From Eukaryota sp. TZLM1-RC (Eukaryota > Metamonada: BaSk clade), in NCBI GenBank assembly GCA_040285825.1, contig JAUPSS010000002.1, forward strand, positions 1 to 64,000: DNA of 64,000 nucleotides. Reading direction: 5' to 3'. The notes under the pieces were generated by a model that was given only the letters and a program-made list of their open reading frames with translations, was not told the origin of the DNA and did no database searches. Below are positions 1 through 9,001 of the stretch, one piece after another. Position numbers and translations under genes: made by a program. Numbering within the stretch: position 1 is the first letter of the stretch; each line of letters begins with the position of its first letter.

Positions 1-896
1 AAGGCTGCAAATATTTGATTACTAATATCATTGTCAATATGCTTAATTTGATTTAACTTTTCAATCAAAGGGATTTCTGAATCAATGTCTTCGGGACAAG
101 AAACTATAGACTGCTGTCCAGTGTTGAGCAGATTCAATGAGGAGCTTAAACAGTTAGTTTCTGTTTGACTTTCCAATACTGATTGATCAAGCAAAAGATT
201 GACTTTACGATGATCATTGTCCAAGCATTGAAATTCTTGAACTAAATTATTCCAGTTATTTTGAATATTTTCCAAAAAATGATGTGTCGAAGTTTCCTGA
301 CAAACTAATGAAGAAGTTAAAAATTGTGATTGGCGAAGCAAAAGTGCTAAATTGACGGTAGATATTGGATAAGTCTTTGGGTTAGAGTCAGGGTTAGGTT
401 TAGGGTTAATGTTAGGGTCAGAGAGCGACGATATAACTTGAAGTTGTAAATTGACCAAAGAAGAAAGATTTTCATTGGCTTTCTCCAAAGAATTGATTCG
501 TGAAAGTAACACATTGTTCTGGCGTATGAGACTTTGAATTTGGTCATTATTTTGCAAAAAGTCAACAGTGTCAACAGAGATATCAGACACACACTGCTGG
601 GAAGGAGTACTTGATTGGGAAGAAATAGATGGTGAAGGAGTGTATGTTGAAGAGTTGGTGTCATTTACAGGATGTTCCGGTGGAGGAGGAGAAAGTGCGA
701 TTTTAACTGAAGAAATAGATGTCCTGGGATGTTTGGGTTTAAAAGAGGGTAGTGAAATAGGTTGATTATCAGAAGTAAGGTTATTGAAACGTTGAGGAGG
801 ACTCTGTATTGATGGTAGCTGACTTCTCATAAGTTTAATACGTTGTTCAGCTTCAAAGATAGAGTTCTGCAGTTCGGAAATCCGCTTAGATGCCAT
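1..896 (-). CDS. Coiled-coil protein, N-terminal part (runs off the window)
   Basis: An uninterrupted reading frame of about 298 codons starts at the ATG at 896 and is still open at position 1, so the C-terminus is missing. The first residues (MASKRISELQNSIFEAEQ) and a second stretch near residues 110-135 (QIQSLIRQNNVLLSRINSLE) have heptad character. Between them lies a Pro/Ser-rich linker. A short Asn/Pro-rich stretch is encoded by a telomere-like repeat at 379-417. I do not recognise the family; a structural or cytoskeletal role is only a guess from the coiled coils. The 5' flank shares a block with the RRP46-like gene and another with the RSP3 gene. The length of clean open frame is the main support for a real gene. 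Confidence 0.7.
   Translation of the reverse strand, partial: MASKRISELQNSIFEAEQRIKLMRSQLPSIQSPPQRFNNLTSDNQPISLPSFKPKHPRTSISSVKIALSPPPPEHPVNDTNSSTYTPSPSISSQSSTPSQQCVSDISVDTVDFLQNNDQIQSLIRQNNVLLSRINSLEKANENLSSLVNLQLQVISSLSDPNINPKPNPDSNPKTYPISTVNLALLLRQSQFLTSSLVCQETSTHHFLENIQNNWNNLVQEFQCLDNDHRKVNLLLDQSVLESQTETNCLSSSLNLLNTGQQSIVSCPEDIDSEIPLIEKLNQIKHIDNDISNQIFAA
379..417 (+). repeat. Interstitial telomere-like repeat inside a coding region
   Basis: Degenerate units of GGGTTA/TTTAGGG type (GGGTTAGAGTCAGGGTTAGG and continuing) run for about 39 bp on the plus strand. They lie in frame within the coiled-coil gene, where the other strand encodes an Asn/Pro-rich segment. Units are imperfect, so this is not an active telomere end. 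Confidence 0.6.
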
Positions 897-1160
897 TCTT
901 ACATAAATTGTATAACAATGGAATAAGTGTCCTTCAATACCAAGATTGGGTTTTGAGAAAAGTTCCTTTTTCCTGAGGGCTATCCCTTTTAAACCTTCAT
1001 CAACATTGGTTCCCTGCAGGTGTGCTGGTCTTTCTCGACCATTCTGATGTAGCTTTACAACTGCAGACAATTTTAGTGAAGCATTTCGAAATAATTTCTG
1101 CCGACCTTCACATTATTTAAACATGGTAAGCCCGTGTTGAAGAGTCGTCTCGTGTCTATT
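897..1160 (-). promoter_or_regulatory. 5' flank with two blocks shared with other gene flanks
   Basis: The first ~70 bp upstream of the coiled-coil gene match the flank of the RRP46-like gene (32708-32790), including the minus-strand block GGACACTTATT(C/T)CATTGTT. The next ~200 bp resemble the flank of RSP3 (50101-50340): an exact 18-bp match at 992-1009 versus 50160-50177, and a shared CATGGTAAG(C/T)CC further out. Shared promoter, duplicated leader and decayed repeat are all possible. Confidence 0.45.
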
Positions 1161-2470
1161 CCATCATCCCGGAGTTATACACCTATAAGATAGCTTTTTC
1201 TATTTGCGCTCTTACAATTGAAAGTTTCAATGTACGAATAGTACACTTTGACCTTATTGTATGTATTTTATTTTTTATATTGTATTGCATGAAATCATTT
1301 CAGCTTTTTTGTATTTTGTTTTTGGTAATTTTGGTAGCTTAACACCTCAAAGTGGGTTGTTTTACATCGAATAGGGAACTACCACTTCTATTCAGAAAAT
1401 TCAAAGGACTAAATATAGTAATAAGAGCTAATCACTGCTCACTGGTTACTGGTTACCTTTTGTTCTCTTCTTACCAGCTATAGGTGACACACATCGCAAA
1501 ATCAACTGTTGTCAACTTCTGCATTCATAGATAGAAGCGTATTATCCTGAGTAATTGCTTTTATGATATCTTGAGGTTCCTTTCTATGGACAGTTCAAAT
1601 TGCATCTGGTCAGCAAAATTCACGTAATTCGTTAAAAATTAGAAACATGTCATGTGTTCATGCACTTGTTAGGGTGTAACATAGGTAAGATCACTTAAAG
1701 CAGCCATTCATGCCAAGATTGAAGACGCGCGACTTCATCATTATTAAATTATTGAAATGTGCATCAAATCACGGTGTCTGTACTGTTCAAGTATTATTAC
1801 CAGACTGTTTACCAGAATATGTTTGCAAGTGTTGAAGCCAGAATGTGTGATAATGAAAGGCCTCAGTATCTGTCTAGTAGATAGTTTTTGTAATTATTTC
1901 ACACGATCAATGATCGTGTACTTCTGGGGAATTTCCCCATTTCAGATAAAAATGTGTATTTTGTAATGTTAAAATTGGTGCTGAGTTTCACAATTGTAAT
2001 TTTACACCTTAAAAAGAACTCATTATGAACCAAATTGAGATTCATACACAAATACATAATAAACATACACAGGTATGGTTATTAGATTACGATCTGCCAT
2101 TCAAACATTGTCAAAACAATGATTGTAGGGTGAATCATTGAATAGATAACCTTGGAAAGCTGGTTGTATTTGGTCAAAACAGGTTCATGTTGTCTGAAAC
2201 TGTGCGACGAAAAAGTTCGCTAAAATAGGAACCAAGAAACATTCCGGTACCCATGGCTGGTAGCTGTGCCCCTAGTAAGATGGAGTTGGACATTGTACTT
2301 AAGATAAGGTGAGTTGAAAGAGCACATGATGTATTGGAATATTGAGACAACTTCTCACAACTTGTGTAAAACACCAGAATGTAAAAGGAAACGGAACCCA
2401 AAAGTGGAAATGGAAGTGGAATGGATTCCACTTTGCCAAGACTAGTTTATGGGGTGAGTGAAAAGTGAGG
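1161..2470. other. A/T-rich spacer, no gene recognised
   Basis: Only short open frames without recognisable motifs are present. Purine-rich tracts near 2390-2470 give repetitive GAAAAGTG-type sequence, which includes the target site of the LINE insertion that follows. Confidence 0.5.
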
Positions 2471-2483
2471 GAAAAGTGAAAAC

Positions 2484-3758
2484 TTTTTTTAAAAAATTTC
2501 ATTTATTTCAATAAAAAACTATACGGCAAAGTTAAAGCTCTATATCTTCATTACCCAAATCAGCCAAGAAGAATTGACTGGAAGTTTTTCTTTCATAAAA
2601 GCGTCCAAGAAATAACAAAGCTGAAGATAATAATGGAACAACACCTTTGAAAATTGAAAATACAATTCTGTTTTGCCAAAAACTCTTGTCAAAAACTCTT
2701 CCAGTACGTTGTTTAACAATTTTAACAAAATCGTCCAAGAAAGATAAAGCAAGAGGTCCAAGCGAGCCATGAAGGGAAACTGCAAATGGACAGAGGACAA
2801 AAATGAGTATGTGATTCTGCATTCAAGGATAACAATTTTGCTTTATATTTGTCCATTTTGGCTTTTTCAGAAACAGTTAAGGTAGTCCTTATATTTTGAT
2901 TGAGCCACTGGTTATAAAAGGATCATTACACACATCAGTGGATCCCACATCCGTAATAATGGTAGTACCTTCAAGAACTTCAAGCATTAAATTACCCCTA
3001 TTTCGGCCAAAAAAAATTAAAGTATCTTCATCAACCAAACGGGAGAGTAATGGTTCTTAATAGGAAACAATTCTATGTGATTTTGTTATACAATGGAGTT
3101 GATCTCTTACTGCATCATGAACTTTTGATCAGAAAGTAACAAAATGTTTACAATTGAATAGATGATTTGGAGAAATTTTTGATCCACATTTACAAATCAA
3201 ATTATGAGACACGTTATCAGGCCAAAGAAAACATTGAAGGCGCATTGTACAAGAAAATTCGGTATCATCTAAAAGAAGACCATAAATTTGAGGAATCTGA
3301 GTAATACGAAGAGGAACTGTTTTGGGCATCTAACAAAAAATTCGCGAAAGCGGGATTATTTTTTTTGGCTGAGCCAAGACGAACATTAAATCCAAGCCTT
3401 CGAAAATTATTGTTAATTTTTGTTGCAATTTTTTAACACAATACCTCAAATTAACTAGTGTTCTAGATGGTATTTCCTGCACATTATTGGGAAAACATTT
3501 ACTCCAGATTTCAGGGGGCAAACAATCAAGAGCATTACCAAAGTCTTTTAGATAGTTGTTGCTTGTAAAATTCAATCAATTAACATCATTTGGAAAACGA
3601 TTCCAAAATTCAAAAACAAATTTTTTCCCTCCACCAAGAAAAGCAGCTTGACAGAGAATAGACGATTTAGTGAAATTAATTCCACCAAAATCAGATGATG
3701 AAAATACATGACTTCGAATTAGTTCAGGATTGACATCAATCAAAGATACAATTAAGAT
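2484..3758 (-). mobile_element. 5'-truncated LINE, family A (copy A2), decayed
   Basis: Minus-strand remnant of the C-terminal part of a family A element. Recognisable pieces are the pre-knuckle region (3330-3575), the zinc-knuckle region ending NCKHFVTF (3129-3329) and the extreme C-terminus with WQNRIVFSIFKG (2532-2822). Several frameshifts and stops separate them. The 13-bp direct repeat GAAAAGTGAAAAC at 2471-2483 and 3759-3771 is the target-site duplication, so both ends are defined. Reverse transcriptase is absent because of 5' truncation. Confidence 0.85.
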
Positions 3759-3771
3759 GAAAAGTGAAAAC

Positions 3772-4169
3772 CTGCCAAAACCAAGTTGAAGGTTGTAAAC
3801 CTGTCAAAACAGGCAATCAGAAGTCGAGAATGGGGAGACAAGTGCAAAGTTTGATAAAGAAGCTCATTATTTTCACTACATGTCAGACGCACTACCTGTA
3901 CCAAAGATGATTCAGGATTATATGGATTCGCTGCTGAGTGAAACCATCCAGGAGCAAGCTTGTATTGAGTCCTACTTGGAGCTCCATGCCAGTCCTCCTG
4001 AGATTCCACCTTCACATGTGAGTTCTTGTTCAACCAAATGTAACAAGGGAACTTTTTCTCATGAAGACTCTCCTTACCATTTGGTTGAAAATACACTAAT
4101 TGGTCAGATTGACTCTTCCTCTGTTTTGGTTGAGAAGGGTTAATGTGTCCAAGTAGTCCATCATGAAGT
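3772..4169. other. Spacer between two LINE insertions
   Basis: Contains one open frame on each strand (plus 3880-4143, minus ending near 3752). Neither shows a known motif. The minus-strand frame would continue in phase across the A2 insertion into the frame at 2299-2470, see findings. Coding status is unsupported. Confidence 0.4.
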
Positions 4170-4212
4170 TTTTAAAAATTGTTTTTTTTTAAAATTTAAT
4201 TTTATTCTAAAC

Positions 4213-5421
4213 CTATAAATCAACATCTAAAAAATCCATCTCTCCCAAAACAAAAACACTAGATGCAACTCTCTCATAGTGAGATCCAAGAGAAAGCAAA
4301 GCATCAGAAACCATCTTCAACATCCCCTTAAAAATAGAAAACACAATTCTATTTTGCCAAAACAATCTGTTGAAATTTCTGCCAGTTCTTCTCTTTACAA
4401 TCATTTCAAAATCATCCAAAAAACGTAAAGCAGTTGGTGCAAGTGAACCAAAAAGGGAAAATACAAATGGATACAAATTGTATTTTGCATGCTGTAGACT
4501 GGCCAATTTGGACAAAGGTTCATTGTATTTTTTGAATTTAAAATTTTCAGCATTTGAAAGGGGATTATGAATTTCAGAATTAACAAGCCTTTCATTTGAG
4601 GCATTACAAGGATCAACAGACATTACATCCAATAAAATAAAGCTTCCATCTAATCCAGGTAATATGACATCACCTCTATTATTCTTATGAAAATCATTTT
4701 CAGCATCAAACAGATTTGACAACAGAGGTTCCAAGAAGGATTCAATTCTATGAGATTTACACATACAATATAACTGGTCTCTTACAGCATCATGAACCGT
4801 GCTTCTAAAAGTAATAAAATGTTTACAATTTAACAAATGAGTAGTTGTAATTTCTCGAGAACATTTACAAATTAAATTATGAGGTAAATTATCAGGCCAG
4901 ATAAAGGAACGAAATCTCATATTCAGAGTCCAAGCAGAATCGGATAAGAGAGTACCATATACTTGTGGAATTGTTGTTACTAAGGCAGAAGATGTACTGT
5001 CACACATATCTTGTAAAAGATTTGCAAAAGCGGGATTCTTTTTCTTGGCCAAGCCAAGTCTAACATCAAAATCCAAGCTTTCAAAAATCTTTGACAATTT
5101 TTGTTGAAGCTTTTTACAGCAAAACTGTAAATTAAATAGAGATCGGTTTGGAATTTCTTGAATTGATTGAGGAAAACATTTGGTCCAAATTTGTGGCGGT
5201 AATTTTTCAAGTTCACAAGATAACTCATACAAATAGGGACTACAATTGGGGACTAACAGATGAGAATCATCAGGAAATCTACGAGAAAATTCATAAATAA
5301 AATTTTTGCCACCACCCAAGAATGCTGATTGACACAAAATTGAAGATTTAGTAAAACCAATACCACCCAAATTTGCTGAAGAAAATAAATGGCTTTTCAA
5401 CATTCCTGGTTCTACATCCAA
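4213..5421 (-). pseudogene. Zinc-knuckle plus restriction-like endonuclease region of LINE A1
   Basis: About 402 codons from the C-terminal half of the LINE protein. A zinc knuckle of the form C-x-C...H...C is visible (NLICKC, then THLLNCKHF). It is followed by RGDVILPG...LLDVMSVD and a K-x-x-KY motif, the arrangement expected for the restriction-like endonuclease of R2/CRE/NeSL-type LINEs. A conserved tail follows (FSLFGSLAPTALRFLDDF, FWQNRIVFSIFKG). The same tail recurs in all LINE fragments here and is the best probe for counting copies. The active-site assignment rests on motif spacing alone. Confidence 0.8.
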
Positions 5422-5594
5422 TAAATCAGCAAAAAAATTCTGTTCTCAATGAATTAAAAGAACGACAAAAATCTAATGCTATGGAAGGAGCACAAGATCT
5501 CAAAAATGTGGGTTATTCTCCCAGTGTAGCAAATTTTTAAGCATGAAAAATTGAATATGCTTTTTCTATATCTAAAGAAGAAATTGAATCAAGT

Positions 5595-6797
5595 TCAATT
5601 TTCATTTTTTTCCAAAATAACTTGCAATTCATTCTGAATTTGAGGCACATTTCCTAACCAACAACCAAGGAACTTAAAAGCATCACTACTATAATTAGTA
5701 AAAGGGACAATAGAATCGTTTATCACGAGGTCTTGAGCAGAAGAGCCAATCAGAAGGCATTTGCTGGCATTAAGATGAAGCCCAATATTTTCATATGAAT
5801 CGGCAATTTCTTGAGCAACCAATTCTAGTAAATCAAATGAACCAATCAAGGATATATCATCCATATAAGCAACTATTTTTATTGAAGGGTATTTTTGCTT
5901 AATGATATTTAAAGTTTTGTGAATAGCTAAACAAAACAATAATGGGCCTAAAGGATCTCCCTGCTTCACTCCAGAAGATGATTTAAGACCAAATGAATTA
6001 AAAATTAAATCTGATTTTTTCCCATAAAAATGGTAGAAAAAACTCGATAGCTCAGGAAAATCAGATTTAATAACTTCAAAAATTGCTTCTCGCTTTACAG
6101 AATTAAAAGCATTTTTAGAGTCGAGATTAAAAATAAAATTATTTTCCTCTGCATTAAAAAAGGTATCAGAGGCAATAGCAGCAACAGAAGCACCATCAAT
6201 TGTTTTGATTCCAAATTGATGAGGATTCAAAAATGTAGAAGCTTTGTCTTTGACACGATCGAAGACAATTGATGCTAGCAAACGAGAAAGAGATTCACCA
6301 ACAGCAATTGGGCGTATTCCATCAGATTTAATTCCGTTTCCAGGCTTTACTAAAGCAATCAGACGTGCTGCGAGTAATTCAAATGGAGGATTAATTTTCA
6401 AAACAATCAATTGTTGAAAATAGTGGGCTAGATCATCAGCAATTTCGGGAGCACTGGAACACGCTATTTTTAACAGATCAAAAGAAATTCCAGATGGGCC
6501 TGCTGCTTTCCCCTTTGGCAATTTTTGAATAGCTTTAAGAACTTCAATTGCAGTAATAGGATTTTCAATCCAAAAAGGACACACTTCAGGCTTGCTGCAC
6601 TTGAAATTTTCTTGAGGATGCAACTTTTGAAGTTTTTCAAGGGTATCAGAGTTTGCATCAGTCAAAGAAGAGGAAAACAAAGACTGCTTTGCGGCACCAT
6701 AACGACCACGTAAGCACAATTTACGGCAAATTTTTGATTTTACAATTTTTCTATTTCCAAATTTTTTTCTTAAAACAATTTTTGTTTTTTCTAGCAA
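5595..6797 (-). pseudogene. Reverse transcriptase region of LINE A1
   Basis: About 400 open codons carrying the non-LTR reverse transcriptase signature: KGKAAGPSGI (RT0/1 loop), IRPIAVGES, the FNLDSKNAFNSV block with the first catalytic Asp, SSGVKQGDPLGPLLF, and the active-site box AYMDDISLIG. The order is normal for a LINE palm and fingers domain. The frame begins after a shift separating it from the upstream zinc ribbon and ends at a stop before the endonuclease frame, so the original single polyprotein is split. The catalytic Asp residues are intact, so decay is recent relative to A2. Confidence 0.88.
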
Positions 6798-7120
6798 AAT
6801 ATTTCCAGAAGGATGAAATATTCCACTTATTATTTTTCAATTCAGAAGTAAAATTTCTCATTTCCATTGAGAAGGGGATTGTGCTGGCGGGACTTATTTC
6901 TACTGGGATCCGGATCGGGGGTCTTACGGTATCAACGGCTTTACAATTCGTACAAAACAGAAGTTTTCGACCATTTCGTGAATCTGCAACATCTTTTTTG
7001 CAAAATGGACAACAAAAATTACTGTTTTCAGAAGGGGAAGAAGAGGGAACACTAGAAGCATTTAACAGTTGATTTTAAAAATTGTTGTTTCATTAAATGT
7101 TCAACATTATTGATTAATAT

Positions 7121-8206
7121 CATGGCTGCGAATTTCATAATTAATTAATTTGCGAATTTAATAATTACGAGCCATAATTACGTAATTATGTAGACCCCCA
7201 TTTTGTAACTGAAATCTATAATTATGTAATTATAGAAACTTAAACAATAGTTACTAGACATAATTTCTTAAACGTCATCTTTATCTTCTCATATCTCCTT
7301 GGCAGCACGTGCTGCAGAAACAATAATTTACTGCCAATGTCGGCGTTTTGAGAGATCCTATGTGGACCATGGTTCTCATCAAGAACAAGCGCGGTTCCAC
7401 AATGGATTTCTTTTGTAAGGAGTGCGGAGACGTCAAACTCAACACTAATAGCACGCGGTTCAAACAATCTCATCTCTTATTATGTCGCTCTTGAAAGGAA
7501 ACATCTCAACTCAATCAACTCAACTCTCATGAAAGCCTAAGACAAAAAAGCAACCAACAGAAAAAACTTGACCATGAAGTCACCAGTTATACTTACATCA
7601 ATGGTTTCATTAGTTTGCAACATTCAATTGTATACTTTTTGATTTTTTACTATTTTTACAATTTTATGTTTAAAAATTAATAAACTCAATTAATTCAAAT
7701 ATATACAAAATCAATTGAAAATGTAATCATGAGTATGTATTGACCAAGTAACACATAGCCAACAATATTCACACACAACTCCATATCTTGGTAGAAGAGC
7801 ATCCGTCAAGTGCACAATTGGAAGGTGATTTTGTTCCCAACGTCTGCGAGGAGATTGACTTATCGGAAGAGCTAGATATGTCTGATGTTGATAAAGTAGT
7901 CGTAAATAGATCAGTAGAGGTTGAGATCATCGATGAAGACGGATTTGGTGAAGCAAATGAGAATTGTAATGTGGACCTCTATGTTACAATGTGCTCTAGG
8001 AAACGTTTGACTAGAGATAGAAATGATGCTTGAGTGCTGCTTTAGTTTTAACTTATTTTTTGTAATACAGTAACCTCTCTATAACTTTTAATTGTAATTC
8101 ATTAAACGGAATTATCAAGGACACAATTATAAAATTACGCTTTTATAATTATAAAGTACATAATTATAGTAATTACGAAAATAGAATTATGTAATTCGCA
8201 GTCATG
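7121..8206. mobile_element. hAT-like DNA element with inverted termini (non-autonomous)
   Basis: The left end begins CATGGCTGCGAATTTCATAATT and the right end, read on the other strand, begins CATGACTGCGAATTACATAATT: 20 of 22 bases match. Flanks are ATTAATAT (7113-7120) and ATTAATAA (8207-8214), an 8-bp duplication with one mismatch. Subterminal sequence is very A/T-rich with repeated ATAATTATGTAATTAT-type palindromes. Inside are two short frames, minus 7240-7473 and plus 7788-8033 (acidic, about 80 codons), neither recognisable as a transposase. The 8-bp duplication fits hAT, but superfamily assignment is inference. Confidence 0.7.
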
Positions 8207-8573
8207 ATTAATAAACATTTTATAAATCCTTCAAGACAACACATTATCTATGAATTTGCTGGTCGTGTCTGGGGCACGAACCTGGAAACTGAATGTGTTT
8301 CACACATCAGTGTTTCCACCCACAGCCTCTTTATAGAAGGGAGCAATTCATTTTGTGTTTATTTTGGAGAGATTGATGACCTATCTGATAAAATATTGTA
8401 TAATTTTTTTATTAAAATAATATAAATTGAATTCCTTTTAATAATAACAATATATATTTTGAAAAAATTAATTTAATAGGTGGAAGGCAACAAAGTGATG
8501 ATGTTAAAGACAGGTAGTTGATGAACAAATCACTGATTCGATCAACAACTTTATCAATCATTCATCAACTCCA

Positions 8574-9001
8574 ATGTCACATCACAAAATACTTGTTTGG
8601 CCCATCGCATCAGCCCCATTGTTTTTTAGGGGATTTGTTCAAGAGGATTTTTGCTCACAATTGATCAATTCTGGTGACGAAGAAAACACATCGATTCTTC
8701 TACCCTATAATGATGCACTTCATCAATCAAATTTGATTGTATCTGGTGACGAACAATTTACCATTGGTCAACATTAGGTACTTGCTGCATTCTGGATCAA
8801 ATCCAGAACAGTAACAGCTTTTCTTTTTGATAGTCTTCGTCATAATGAAGAACAACATCAAAAAAATAATTCAATAATTTTTGAAAAACATGGAATCAAT
8901 ATTAGTCAAAATTTATGTGAATTTTTTCAATCTAATTTGTATAATTGTGAAATATTCACCATATTGTTTGCAAAAAGAATGAACTATTTGTATTTGTCAA
9001 A
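8574..9001 (+). pseudogene. Ulp1/C48-like cysteine protease remnant
   Basis: A single frame interrupted by one TAG (8775) encodes GQH[stop]VLAAFWIKSRTV followed by AFLFDSLR. In Ulp1/SENP-type proteases this is the region of the catalytic His (HW), with a beta hairpin and the catalytic Asp (DS). The stop lies exactly where the usual Trp codon TGG would be. About 55 residues later NLYNCEIF sits where the D-C-G catalytic Cys motif is expected, with the flanking residues changed. Ulp1-like proteases are often carried by DNA transposons, which suits the mobile surroundings. The frame is cut off by the Gypsy-like remnant at 9002. Function is lost; family assignment is by motif only. Confidence 0.5.

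Larger units (their letters stand above)
4184..7072 (-). mobile_element. LINE family A, longest copy (A1)
   Basis: A 2.9-kb non-LTR retrotransposon on the minus strand, flanked by the 14-bp duplication TTTTAAAAATTGTT at 4170-4183 and 7073-7086. It ends in an A-rich tail (T-run at 4184-4200 on the plus strand). Reading from the 5' end it encodes a C4 zinc ribbon (CPFC then CTNC, about 6940-7015), a reverse transcriptase and a C-terminal knuckle plus endonuclease domain. The first codons are already inside the reading frame without a start, so it is 5'-truncated. At least two frame breaks (near 6797 and 5421-5595) make it non-functional. Confidence 0.88.

Noticed and set aside
1125-1140. Splice donor CATGGTAAGCC on the plus strand (also near 50287)
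   Set aside because: No coding exon precedes it in either locus and no acceptor restores a frame; kept only as part of a shared flank block.
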